Assembly (NCBI GenBank): GCA_030737875.1
Contig: CM060920.1
Location: 481,460,861-481,524,860 of the forward strand
Direction of reading: 5' to 3'
DNA length: 64,000 nucleotides
Source: Allium sativum
Lineage: Eukaryota > Streptophyta > Magnoliopsida > Asparagales > Amaryllidaceae
Part shown: positions 24,701-37,160 of the stretch, in pieces
Layout: each line of letters opens with the position of its first letter
Position numbering within the stretch: position 1 is the first letter of the stretch
The notes under the pieces: model-generated
Databases searched by the model: none
What the model was told of the DNA's origin: nothing
What the model saw: the letters and a program-made list of their open reading frames with translations, nothing else
Made by a program: the position numbers and the translations under genes

Positions 24701-25975
24701 AGACTCAAGAGAAAAATTATTTCAAATGCAGACCTTCTAAAAAGCTTATTACAAAAATGTGTCTCTTTTTCACTGACACAACCTTTTTTCTTTTGGAAAC
24801 TGCACAAACACAACCTTTTTTTCTTTTGGAAAACATGCCTGCGCACTTTGAGATCAGTACAAACTATAAACTTGTGTTTGTGCAGATTAGAAGTATTCAA
24901 GCATAAAACCTGGTCTGGTTAAACCAGACCTATTTTTGTAATATTTATCTCAAGGATGCCTAAAGTTGAAAAAAGTTTGTCTTCTGGGCCTAATATCAAA
25001 ATTTGTCCTATTTCTTAATAAAATTATAATGGTTTTAATTAATATTTAGAAACTTGTCTTATTTTTTGTTCATTTTTTGTGTTTTAAGGGTAGCAAAATA
25101 AATACAGGTAGTAGAAATGTATTTTGTGTTGTGGAGAAAGCTGAGAGTGGTTGGTGGTCAAAGCTGTTACGTGGGTCTGGTAAAACGCCACACTATGTTA
25201 AGGTTGATTGGGAAAAGTGGGTGGATGAAGAAGAAGATGATGGTTTGTACTCTATTTGGTCAATTTATATCTTATATGTCATTTTGCATTTCAAACACAA
25301 CCGTAACATGAAAGAAACCTTAAATTTCTTCCCATACTGATCTTTAAATTAAAAATGTGGATTTTCCCCCCATAAATTCTAGTTGTCGATATCGACTGAA
25401 AATAGCAATCTGTTTGATCTTGCCTTGGTTATGTCCATTTTGGATAAAATAAATATGACATCTTATCTTTTATATAATTGTATTTTAAATCTCCAATAAA
25501 GACATGTTACAAAGTGAAATCAATATGATTTAATATCAATCCTTAAGACAGATAATTTGATTTCAATAACTACTGAAATTGATATACATGGATACACCAC
25601 GTCCTTCGTGGTTCATTGTGTGAAACACTGAAAATATACCTTCTCTTGGATAGACTAATTTAGGGGTTCTTTTTTAGTTATTATAACTAACAACCAAGTT
25701 TGTTTTTGTATCTAATCCTTGCACATTATCTTCTTCCTATTCCAGTCCAAGAAGATTTAGACGTGGATGGAATGGAGTTCACGGTAAGATCAGTGCATTA
25801 TTTTTCTATGCCAATTTTCATTGACAATCTTAGCTGTTATTTCATTAAAATTTTCCTTTCCTACACGTTTTGCGTTGTACAGAATTTTGGTGACACAGGA
25901 GGCGCTGATGATGATTTTGATGAGAGTGACGAAGAAGGTAACTGTTTCCAACTTTACTCTGTTTATGATCAGTGA
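21731..25975 (+). CDS. p23/Sba1-like HSP90 co-chaperone (CS domain), spliced
   Basis: Exons by consensus borders and continuous reading: 21731-21735 (ATGAG), 24470-24656, 25089-25242, 25746-25783 and 25883-25937. Phases agree throughout and give 146 codons. The protein starts MSRHPDIKWAERLDKVYITV, the usual p23 start, and runs through the CS beta-sandwich (VNLEPDGLFTFSA, YELKLQLHDKVHVE, FCVVEKAESGWWSKLL). It then has the family signature HYVKVDWEKWVDEE and an acidic tail (MEFTNFGDTGGADDDFDESD). p23 proteins bind the ATP-bound N-terminal dimer of HSP90 in the cytosol and nucleus and slow ATP hydrolysis during client maturation. The 3' end is uncertain. GAAGAAG followed by GTAACT at 25937 looks like a good donor, but I found no convincing further exon. 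Read through without splicing, the frame stops at TGA 25973-25975, giving 158 residues, close to short plant p23 forms. No stop or frameshift is seen, so it is probably functional. Confidence 0.85.
21947..21970. repeat. Poly-A tract in p23 intron 1
   Basis: About 23 consecutive A, followed by A-rich sequence. Confidence 0.8.
22239..23471. mobile_element. PIF/Harbinger (Tourist-like) element in p23 intron 1
   Basis: A 1227-bp element (22242-23468) with inverted ends GGCTGCGTTTGTTT and, from the right, GGCTCTGTTTGTTT, flanked by TTA on both sides (22239-22241 and 23469-23471). TTA/TAA target duplications and GGC..TGTTTG ends are typical of Harbinger and Tourist elements. Subterminal clusters of GCTGAATGCT-like repeats occur on the left (22262-22320), and related CTGAATAC/TTCAGC motifs occur inverted on the right (23340-23440). 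There is no transposase open frame, so it is non-autonomous. It lies within the first intron and does not touch splice sites. Confidence 0.8.
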
Positions 25976-26771
25976 GGCCCTACTCAAACTTAAGATTATT
26001 TTGTTTGTCATTTCTCTCATCCACTATACACTTTATCTTTAGCAGTTATAGCATTTAATTGAATATCTTATCGAGCTCAAATATTTTAAATACCTTATCT
26101 ATTATAATATTCCTACTAGCTCAATGTATTTAACACAATAAAGCCTGCCAGAAAAAACATAATTGACTATGTTCGCACCATGGTCTAAGGTTTCGGTCAA
26201 AATTTTGATCATCTCGATTAGGTTTCAGCCGGCACCATGACGAAATACGGGAGAAAATCCGGTTTTCGTCAAAATTATCAATTAGTGGTGAAATTTGCAA
26301 TTATATTTTAGAAAATGGGGGAAAAAAAAAAAAAATAAGGAAGAAACCGAACCAAAATAAAATAAATGGAAATACTAAAACATAGCTTGAACAAAATTTG
26401 AGAGCCCTGATTTCTTCTTTGAAGCCGATCCTGTACTTTCTCCCTTGATAATTATGCTAGTCGAGTAAGTATTTTTGTCGAATTTAGTACTGAGATATTT
26501 TTATGCAGCGTATTAGTGTTGTGGATATGAAGTAAGATTAAAATGGGATTTAACAGTTGAGATAAGGAGCTAGATTGTTATGACTATAAAAATGAAGAAG
26601 TAGGTTGTATTATTATGAGCTTGGCAAATAGGTTTAACAACATATATTTATCTATATATTTCCATGAGGTTATGGGCCAGGGCCAGCGGATAATATATAA
26701 TGGGCTGCCTATTGCAATACCGATAACAAATGTGCAACAAATATAACTTTAAATATTAAATTCATATATTA
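25976..26771. other. p23 downstream flank
   Basis: No gene recognised. This is where a last p23 exon or 3' untranslated region would be expected, but I see no acidic reading frame after a good acceptor. One candidate acceptor, CTTTAG at about 26036-26041, would add only a few non-acidic residues before a stop. Confidence 0.4.
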
Positions 26772-27628
26772 GGTACTTTATTAAATTATTGACATATTTT
26801 ATTTAGGATATGTATCAAATTCTGAAACAAGAACCAAAAAGGCAAAAACAACTTTCAAAACTGAAAGAAATACCAAAAATTTCAACAACCCAAAACCGAG
26901 ATATGAACCTTGGTTCACATAACGGTTCCCTTACTAATTATTGTACACTCATCGAGTGTGATGCATGATTTGTTTTGACATAAAGCTTCTTGTTGTAAGT
27001 TGCGTAGGTATATTACATTCTCTGTGTGCCGTGCACTTGCGTTACATACTAGCGGGTTGCTTATTAAAAAATCAAGTTTAAACGGATAATACTGAACATC
27101 TTACAGCCTTACACACATGGAGATGAATATGCACATTTGATGCATATATATGTTATTACAATTAAACTTGTGCACATTTGTGCTCTTAATAGAGTCTTTG
27201 TCATGTTTATCATATTTGGATGCAACATATGAACACATTACTTTGGATCATTTCAAGTCTTTTCTAGGATAAGACGTGATTAGTACTTTTCGCTTTCTTC
27301 ATCTCAATAGGACAATTCTTGTATCTAAAGTAGTAGAACGTTGGTGGTAAAGTCAGGCCCGACCTAAGGGGGAGTCGAGCCAGACTCCCGCCTAGGGCAA
27401 CACCACCAAAGTCGCCGGAGAGGAGCAACAAATTTTTTGGTTACTTTATATAAAAGCTTTGTTAGTAAAGAGCAAGGGCAATAAATATCAGGAATATGTT
27501 TGTAGAAGACTGGTTGCTGTTATTGACATTACTTCAAGCATGCTGGTCAAAGTCCTGCTACTGCAATCTATCAGTCTACTTTTTTCCCTTCACTTTTTAA
27601 ATATTGTGTCAAAGTTTCGTGTCTATTC

Positions 27629-27637
<9 letters not shown>

Positions 27638-27707
<70 letters not shown>

Positions 27708-27720
27708 TACATACATACAT
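27638..27720. repeat. TA/CA/CATA compound microsatellite (copy 1)
   Basis: Long TA run, then CA, then CATA units. In copy 2 the equivalent site carries a 255-bp insertion. Confidence 0.9.
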
Positions 27721-27861
27721 TTTCAGAACACCATATATGGGTACTCATTCTAGTAGATTTCTCCTTTAACGTCCATTTTGCAAGTGTAGTGCTTCCAACT
27801 TATTTTCTATATGCATGTTACTTCCCAGAAAGTTAGCTCAGTAATCTGTTTAAATCATTGT

Positions 27862-28560
27862 TTTAAAAAACTCGCCTCAATACTCGCCTCAATGAAATAA
27901 GAGCTAAAACGCCTTGCGGCTTATTCCAAAAAGCAACGACTTGAGGTAGAGGAAGCGTGCACCTCACACGTTTTAAACTGCCAAGCATATGAGTCAAAAA
28001 TCGTTTTATCTTTAGTTGTAGATATTGACACTAATAAAAGTCATTTAAATTTAATTACTTAATGGAAATAAAAAAGAACAAAATTTAAGACAATAAAAAT
28101 GAGCATTTTTTACTTTTGAATTTCAATATCGGCATGATCAATTAAGATTGTTTATGAAACAACAATCAAGAGCTATATAATGGATTTTCTCATTGTTATT
28201 TAAAGTATGCTTTTCAATAAACTTCATTAAATTTTACAAATTGATTTGAATTGATAGAAGGAACCAAAATTCTAGTTTGATGGAATCTTCAAATAGTTTT
28301 GTAAAATTGAAATTTGAATCATGAGTTTCATTTATTTATTTTTAAATTGCAATAAAAATATATACTTTTCAAAGTCGGATCTCAAATGATTTGTTTTTTC
28401 ATTTTTCGCATCGGTTAATTTAAAATATCAAAATTTATTTAAATGTTTTGCGTTTTATTTTTATCCAAAAAGCTTACGCCTCAACGTTTCGAGCTTACCC
28501 CTTGCCTCATAGACCTAAAAATGTCTCATGTATGCTTTTCACGTTTTAAAATTTAGGTTT
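27862..28560. repeat. CGCCTCAA-bounded repeat (copy 1; copy 2 at about 42956-43640)
   Basis: The segment begins TTTTAAAAAACTCGCCTCAA and ends with CGCCTCAACG then CACGTTTTAAAATT. These are imperfect inverted ends of a type widely dispersed in plant DNA. No coding capacity and no clear target duplication, so the class is unassigned. Confidence 0.35.
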
Positions 28561-28760
28561 AAATGCAGAATTGTTTATATAGTATAATAAAAAATTTGAT
28601 AAGATAAATCCTTTGATAAAACTGTTAATAGAAAAGGACATCATTTACAATCAGATAGTGATACAATGAAATCAAATTATCGTCTCAGTTAAAAATCTCA
28701 TTAAAAAAAAGAAATCAACCAGAAAACCCATAAACCAGGGTTTTTGTGCGTGTGCCCGGA

Positions 28761-28805
28761 GGTTTTTTTTTTTTTTGGGGGGGGGGGGGGGTGGGGGGGG
28801 GGGGG
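28761..28805. repeat. Poly-T/poly-G tract (copy 1)
   Basis: About 15 T followed by two long G runs separated by a single T. Copy 2 has a shorter version at 43845-43868. The G-rich strand could form G-quadruplexes. Confidence 0.85.
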
Positions 28806-30343
28806 CAACTAATATCACATTCAATAACATGTGCACCACACATTTGATCGGTCCATGTTTAATTTCTAATTCATTAACGAGCACTTTTGCTTAGTAGCTT
28901 TCAAATATGTAGCTTGCAATATACTATACTTTATATTGTCATTAAGTGTTTTTGTAATCATGCATGTTATATTAGCTTATACATTAGAAAATAAAATTCG
29001 ACAATTTGCAAAAAATTATGCTATAGATCAACTGCTATTTTATTTCTTTCTGCTTAAACCATAAGTTATTGATTTGAGTTATCATGTTCCTTAAACTATT
29101 ATCTATTAGTTATGTCTATTGTTCTTATCTAGTAGAGACATACTCAAGCCCTTCCTTTTTCTCTTATTACATGGCACATTATTTTTTGTATACAATATCA
29201 TGAGCGATCATACTATTTGACAGTCGATTGATTAAAGGAATAACATGTCGATAATATCGATTCCTTATCTAATATATTTTCAAATAACTTCACCTTCTTG
29301 GGCGTCTTGCTAATTTACTTCATCAAATGTATTTTGAAACTGGTCATTCTATCACACTTCAACCGTGTCATACACTTGTTCAATGCTTATATATTCCAAC
29401 TTAATGTTAATAGGAGCTCCACGTGTAAGAATATATGATTTGCTTACACTATGTAGGTTGATATATATTATGGTGGAACTGTTATAGTTTGCAGTTAATA
29501 ATATCTCATGATAGGATCAGATTCAACATTTCATGAACATCCATATTTTCTTCCATAAATGTTACATTTTTTTCTATAATAAAGCATACTTCTACTTCAA
29601 AAATAAATAAATAAATAAAGCATACTTATGCAATAAAATGTATTTTCATATCCATTTGGATTCGTAATCAGCAGAATCATCTCCACCCGAAACTTATTTT
29701 TATTTAGTTATGGTTGACCGATTAATTAATATGCCACATACTTAAATATTTACATTGAAGATAAATTTAAAATTTTCATCTCAGACCATTTTTGTAAGGA
29801 TAATTTAGCATAGGTTGATAATTTGATGATGCGTGAACATACTATCAATACTTTCTGAATTCATATACACATACGCTTCTGAAAGAAGCTCATAGAAATA
29901 GGGCTCATTTAGAACATATTACAAAAATATGTCAATTTTTAGTACGGGGGAGAAAATATGTGTGTGCATGCATAAGTTTAAATTGAGAATTGTTAAATGC
30001 GCAATTTGTGCAGTGCATAAGTTAGAGTGGTGATTGTCCAAGTGGACTATTGAATGCACTTGTACAAATTCAAAAATCACACATCTGCATTCTATAATGC
30101 GCATGTGTTAATCTGAAAAGGGTCCAATTTTTGTAAAGAAATTCAGCTAATTGTTCGATACATTTTCTAAGTAAGTCCTATTTTATAATTAACGCATATT
30201 CAGAAGGAGGTTTTAGATAAAAAGTTCTTTTTTCTATACTTATGTTTACTTTTTTTTTAGCGTTGTATTAGTTCAATGATTACTGTCAATATAAAAAGTT
30301 ATCCCATTTGCATTTTATAACAATGCCAACAAGTAATTTGAGC

Positions 30344-30400
30344 AAAAACAACAACTAAGCCATAAATCTCAAACAAGTTGGGATTGGCTAGAGATCAACC
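30344..30400. repeat. SINE-like tail fragment (copy 1; copy 2 at about 45401-45460)
   Basis: ACAACAACTAAGCC followed by CAAACAAGTTGGGATTGGCT resembles the AACAACAA...GTTGGGRTNGGCTA module common in Au-type plant SINEs. Only the fragment is present. Family assignment is from memory of that motif and is tentative. Confidence 0.4.
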
Positions 30401-32362
30401 AAAAAAAAGTTTAAAATAATTAAACAAATAATAAAAGTAGTTGTAATGTGGCCCAAAAAAAAAAAAAAAAAAAAAAAAAAGGAGAACCGGAAAACCTAAG
30501 GTTTTGGTACATGGATTGCTAACTTCCATGCACTCCTATTCGATGCCAGCTCTTTAGATATACTCCAATTTCTTAAATCTCTTTTTTACTATCTCCTCCA
30601 AAGTAATTTGAGCAAAAACAATTTTCATAAGTTAGTAATCATGTGTAATGATAATAATTTTGAATTTTAGACTATATGTATTAATGTCTTGTGTAGAACT
30701 AACATATGCTATCTTATCTTATGAAAAACACAACCGGCGATAATTGTTTCTCAATCTTGAAGTTCATTAAGCCAATTTAAATTCTGTATGATTAACTCCG
30801 CAACACTATATACTTTATTTATTTACTTGTTCATTCGAATATTTGAATGAACCTTTTAGTTAATTATAAAATATGTTTCTTTTAGAAATTGATATGGTTT
30901 AAGACGAGTAACATCAGATGATACATTTTCCAACTTTTACCCATTTGCAACTGGCTATATCCCATCATGCAACCAATATGATCCTATCACAATTTTTTTT
31001 TTCAAAACTTTTTATTACCTTGGCAAATGTATGTTGTATATAACAGAAAAGAGAAGTGATTTTAACATCTATTCACATAAAACACGAGTAATTTTATCTT
31101 TTTGGGTTGTTGTTGGACATTCAAATGTCAATTGGTCATAATAGTATATGTAGAACCTATGATGTTGGAGGTGGAATGGAGTACAGTAATGCTTTTAGTG
31201 CCCACATCGAGCTTGGGCGAAGACCCTTGCTTCATAAATTTAATACAAAAAATCTTGCATTAATAGCTGAAATAATAATGCCAACTGTGTAAAATTCAGT
31301 TAGTTTTGTTTTCAATCCTATGTTCATCAAGTTAATAGGACTGTTACAAATATTCATCTTCATATCTTTATAATCCTAAACTTGGTCAAAAAGTTAACAT
31401 TTATAAACTGTAAACACATCAAACAAAATGCAGTAATAACTCCCATTTAAACATGTGGAATAATACGTATGTCCAACAAAAATAAATAAATTATAAAGTC
31501 AAGCTAGTGACATTCAGATATTAACATGCAAGTATCCTAAGCTTCGTAACATTTGAACATCCATGACAACATAACATAGAACTTGTATCTTCAATTCATA
31601 GATCAATCAAAAAAACATTTAGTCCTTGACTAATATACTCAACTGATAGAAATACACTTTTACTCGCTGATTCCAATACAAGAGGTTTTGTACGTGTGAG
31701 TTCATTTAAACTTGTACTGAAATATCATATTGTATGAATCATTTGAAAAAAATAATCTAACCAATATTGATTTTAGAATATAAACCGTAATTTGCGCATG
31801 TTTACTTGATGATGAATGCTTGTAAATCCATCTTTTGCACTGTTGATCATTAGTTTTGATAGCCATGATAAACAGTTTTCAAATATATTAACAGTCTAAT
31901 TTAATTTTCCAGTGTACAAGCATTGGAAATTTAGAATTTATGAACAAATATTTAGTCAAAGAAAATATACACAACACGTCATGATTATTTTCGAATATAA
32001 TTAATTATTATAAGTACACGAAATATGTTAATGATGCCCATATCTTATTTACATTTTCCCCAATCATCTTATAGAATATTGGGATGGCTTGTTTACATTA
32101 TAATTAAACGTGTACAATTTGTATATAAGTAAGACTTGAATTTGATTAAAATACACACTATGAGGTAAGTATGTAATAGCATATATGCACATCTTTCAAC
32201 TAGTATTATATATCAAAATTGGTATGGAAACGAAATTTAATTTACAAACAATTATTCAGTTTATCCTATTGAAACACACGCTCACATTGTTTTATCATAA
32301 GCTTTATTTGTTCTCTAACAAAAGTGCATATTAGTTTGAGTAAAAGTGCATCCATTATTCGT

Positions 32363-32980
32363 TTCAGTTGTCAAGGCGAAAAAGTCTCAGGCCCTCGCCT
32401 AAGGCTTTTTTACGCGTAGATCTTTTTCGGACCCCTTGAGCATCATTTTTCTGTTCTACATTTTTCTGTACTGCAGCAAAACAGAAACTGCAATTAAAAA
32501 TGCACTGAAACTCAACTTTTGTCTTTAAAAAAAGGCATATAAATGCAAGATTGAGAATATAACATTATACGATTATCATAAATCGAACAAAGAAGGCACA
32601 AAGCGACTCAGTTCAAGTCTACAAACAAAAAAATACCAAAAATATAGACATTTCTAAAGTTATTTATTTTTTGGGATATCGAAAGAACGATGATTTTTAC
32701 CGTTTCATATTGAAGTGGGGATGAATAAAAAACTTTCTTTTGTTTGTTGTTGTTTTTCGAAATGTAATTGGACTCCATATTGGGCTAAAAATAATAAAGT
32801 TGTTTCTCTTCAATGATGCCGAACAAGGCGCGCTTTTTTAGCGCTTCAGCTTGAATGCTTTTGCTTTTTTGGGGCTTTTTTTAGTACCTTACACATCATC
32901 CGTTCTTTGAAAAGTACAAAAGTCCCAAACTGGCACCCAGGGCTTTTTAAAGTCTAGGCGCGCCTAGGCGAGTTCTCTAG
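32363..32980. repeat. GCCTAGGCG-rich repeat (copy 1; copy 2 at about 47466-48069)
   Basis: Bounded by GTCAAGGCGAAAAAGTC...CTCGCCTAAGGC on the left and TCTAGGCGCGCCTAGGCGAG on the right, which contain short palindromes. No open frame. Probably a small non-autonomous DNA element, class unknown. Confidence 0.35.
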
Positions 32981-33684
32981 TAATTATGATTAGTTTTGAC
33001 AAATTAATGGGTAGGATAAATGATGATTTAAGAAAGAGAACAGTAATAAAGTATGAGAGAGAGAACAATATTAAATTTGTCTAACTTTTTATCAAATCTA
33101 ATGCATGTCATGGTAGTCAATAGCAATTAGTGTAAAACTTACGCTATGCACCATAGCGCATGCTATCATGCTTTCTTTGGTAACTTTCACTTCACATTTA
33201 TTATGTATGCTAAATAAGACAAAAGCAGCCGTAGTTTTTGTTTACATAAGTTATCAAATCACTCATTTATTATTATCACTATTATTTTATTAAATTTTAC
33301 ATTGTTATCTAATTATGGATTGTGACTTACATTGTAATCTACTATGTAGATTGTTAGTTGGTGTCGCGCCTATTCAAATTCAAAACTCTAGTATCACAAT
33401 TTAAAATGCTTACCATTGTACATGAAGTAATCCCATCTAACAATTTGTTGTTATCAGTAAGTGATTTATCATTATCGTCATCTTTTTTTCTCTAATTGAG
33501 ATCGACTAGTTAAATTGTTGTTTTCGATAAGTTTCTATGATGAGTCGTAATTTTGTTAAATTTAATATTTTTATAAATGATTTCTAATGTATATTTTCTG
33601 ATGTTGATTTTGAAATTCTTGTTTTTTTAATGTAAATTTTGATTTTATTTGTTTCAAGATTTTGGGCATCATAAAAACTATAGT

Positions 33685-35039
33685 TGTAACGACCCATTAT
33701 TTTTTGATAAGAAAATAAATTTGTTTGATTAGATTTTTGAGTTTATTTTATAGGAAATTTAAAAATTCATGGTATTTATTAAAAAACAATCAGAATCTGA
33801 TTTAATATATGTTGTTTGAATGTTTGATGCTATTTTAATATAATTCCAGTTGAATATAATTGTAAATTTAATTTGGTTAATTGTGAATAAGAAAAATTCA
33901 ATGTTTTATAAATTGGGAAATTAATGTTATAAACTGAATTGGTTAATATAAGATACGATTTGAAATCAGAAATTATTAAGTAATTATAATATTTGTTTGT
34001 AAACCATAAATTTATAAATATGTTTAAATTACTTGAAGGTAGCAATTGTTATGTTCATTCCATTTTGATATGCTCAGATTAATTGTAAATCAATGTGGAA
34101 TTTATGCGAGTAAATACTTTAGTTAATGTGTGTTAAGATGATGTTTTAGCAAAATAAAATCATTTTCATTTTTTTGTTTTACCCAACCCATCCGACATAA
34201 GTTGAATATTTATTGCATTGCATTTCATTTAGAAAACAAATGTTCATAGTTTCATGCATGAATAGTTAATTGGTACATTACTCTATATAGTTAATTGATA
34301 CGTTACTTTATTTTATTAGTTGATACATTAATTTATTTACATTAATACATTAATTTATTGATATTAATATTAATATTAATAAATTAACGTATAATTAACA
34401 AAATAAAGTAACGTATCAATTAACTATATAGTGTAACATATCAATTAACTATTCATGCATGAAATTATGAACATTTGTTTTCTAAATGAAATGCAATGCA
34501 ATAAATATTCAATTTATGGCCGATGGGTTGAGTAAAACAAAAAAATGAAAATGGAAAAAATTGCCAAAACATGATCTTAACACACATTAACTAAAGTATT
34601 TACTCACATAAATTCCACATTGATTTACAATTAATCTGAGCATATCAAAATGAAATGAACATAACCATTGCTACCTTCAAGTGATTTAATCATATTTATA
34701 AATTATGGTTTACAAACAAATATTATAATTACTTAATAAATTCTGATTTCAAATTATATCATGTATTAACCAATTCAATTTATAACATTAATTTCCCCAT
34801 TTATAAAACATTGAATTTTCCTCATTCATAATTAACCAAATTAACTTTACAATTATATTCAACTGGAATTATATTAAAATAGTTACCAAACATTCAAACA
34901 ACATATATTAAATCAAATTTTGATTATTTTCTAATAAGTACCATGAAAATTTAAAATTTTTATAAAATAAAATCAAAGATCTTATCAAACAAATTTATTT
35001 CATTATAAAAAATATTATGGATTGTTACACTCTCCACCA
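33685..35039 (-). mobile_element. Palindromic gypsy 3' LTR (copy 1)
   Basis: Bounded by TGTAACGACCC on the left and GGATTGTTACA on the right (1355 bp). Immediately to its right is a CTCTCCACCACTC block, the complement of a polypurine tract, followed by a TTTTTCGTCTTCGAAAATG block like that beside the chromovirus LTR, so this is a minus-strand 3' LTR. Unusually, its two halves are inverted copies of each other: the left arm (33685 to about 34365) read inverted matches the right arm (to 35039) at roughly 88-90% by eye, with almost no spacer. The same structure is in copy 2 at 48720-50057. Confidence 0.75.
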
Positions 35040-35308
35040 CTCAAAATTTTTCGTCTTCGAAAATGAACAAAAAGACAATACAAAAAAGAAATAAGAAAGG
35101 AATAAAAAATGAAAAGGAAAAGAAAGGAATAAAGAACTTGCTATACTTCTATTCAAATTATTAGATTTCTACACACTTTAATTTTTCATTCATTGGGTTT
35201 TGACATAACTTTGAAATTAATATTCTACACAAAATTATTCTAAGTCCTAACTTTTAAAAAAAAATCAGTAGAATCTCCTTTGCACGGCTAGGTCCGAAAA
35301 AATACCAA

Positions 35309-35346
35309 TATATATATATATATAATCACAAATATATATATATATA
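35309..35346. repeat. Interrupted TA microsatellite
   Basis: Two TA runs separated by ATCACAAA. Copy 2 has a single longer run at 50338-50366. Confidence 0.85.
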
Positions 35347-36659
35347 ATCACAAATATACATCTCATCTCAACGACGAGGCATCCCAAATCATGGGGAAAC
35401 AAAAAAATTATTTCTCATAAACGTATATGAAAATGTACCTTTTATTAGCATTATAAGAAAGTTAGCTTAAATTTTTAGCAAACAAAAGCAATCAAACTGC
35501 ATAGAAGTCCAATTTTTGGCTTCAGCTATACCTATCTCAACTCGATTAAAATATTAGAAGTAATACACAAAGCATAACATAAATATTTTTAGTAAGACCA
35601 TAACACGTGTTAGCATTTACGTACAACACAATCATAAAAACATGGATGATGCAACTACATATGCAATGCAAATTTACATTAAATTTTAGAAAGATAAAGA
35701 TGAATGCACTAAAAAAAATATAACTGTATGCAACAATTGGATGGAATGCGACTGATAGGGGTGATGCAAATTTAACATGCTATTGTATGAGATGCAAACT
35801 ACATGCAACTAATAGTATAGCAAACCATGAGCAACAAACAACCATATAAAACAATTATTGCATACAGTTATTTTATTATCGCATGCACGTTATATAAAAA
35901 TCATCTATATCCATACCAACCTCAATTCATGTTCGAATATAAATTTGCTTTTAACTAGTATTGTTAGCTAGACATTTTAGTGCGAACACTAATCTGATTC
36001 CTTGATTAGAAATTTCACTCCCCTTACATAGAAATAAACTATGATAAAGAACCAAAGATCATATCAAGAATTCGTATCGGTGTTCATCGTCGAAAATCAA
36101 GTGAACAATGCTATTTGAAATCAAATTTGCATACCCAAACCTGAATCAAAATTGTCATGCATATTAAAGTGATTTGTGTATAGCGTATGTATTATTCTAT
36201 TGGTTTCTTAATTATGCCAGTACACAATTCAAGTTGTTTAAATTCGATTTTAAATGTTTGCAAAATTTTCTTTATCAAAATTTGTTATGATAATATACTT
36301 TTATATAAAGAAAAATACTTTCCTTTCAAAATACTTCTATACAAAATATTCATATCAAGACTATTTTTTTCGAAAATACTTTTATAACTCGATGTCTCAA
36401 CAAGTTTATTTTTGTTCTTATAGAAATCTAGTAATACGTTGATCAGGCGCATAACCAGAAATCTATAAGTACTTAGTAAACCCATTTTCGACACCCAGTG
36501 AAAATACTTGGATTTTTTTCTTTCAAAAACAAGTATGGAAAGTAAAATTCAAAACATAAGACCATAGCCAAAGCTATGGAATTCAAAGACAACCCAACCA
36601 GAAGTCGTCACTGGAAGGCATCCCCCCAGGACGCTCTCTCGCAAAGTCGAGAGGACAGA

Positions 36660-37160
36660 GCGACGCGACCTTAAGTGACCGTAGGCAATCACTGCCCCTT
36701 GCATTACTCCATGACACTCCAAAACATCGCAAGGATCAAAGTCTATTTAGCGAGTTACGCCCAATGGTTACGTCTGCTTTCACAGTAGAAACCATAATAG
36801 ACTCCTGGCAGTCTGCTGCCCCTCGAATTACACCTTGTGGATCGCAACTTATGTAGCAATTATGCCCCATGGTTACATCTTCTTTCACAGCTGAAACCAT
36901 CATAAGTCTTTGGCAATCGCTGCCTGCTCGAATTACGCCAATCGCAAGGACCGAAGTCTCCGTAGCGCTTACGCCCTATGGTTACGTCAATTTTCACGGC
37001 TGAAACCATTGCAGACTCTTGGAAATCTGCTTCCTTCTCGGATTACGCCTTGTGGATTGCAAGTTTATATAGTGCTTACACCCCATGGTTACGTCTGCTT
37101 TCACAGCAGAAACCATCATAAATTCTAGGCAATCTGCTGCCCCTACGAATTACGCCAAAT
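36660..37160. repeat. About 100-bp minisatellite (copy 1)
   Basis: Four main units, each with ATGGTTACGTC, GCTTTCACAGC, GAAACCAT and CTGCTGCCCC...GAATTACGCC blocks. ATGGTTA starts at 36774, 36869, 36978 and 37085, spacings of 95, 109 and 107 bp. A degenerate partial unit precedes them. It lies inside the 5' LTR body. Open frames across it come from the repeat. Confidence 0.85.

Noticed and set aside
24679..24900. Lysine-rich minus-strand frame in p23 intron 2
   Set aside because: Lies antisense to the p23 intron and translates a duplicated TTTTTTCTTTTGGAAA motif.
27459..27836. 125-residue open frame with IY and HT repeats
   Set aside because: Created by translating the TA/CA microsatellite; no protein family.
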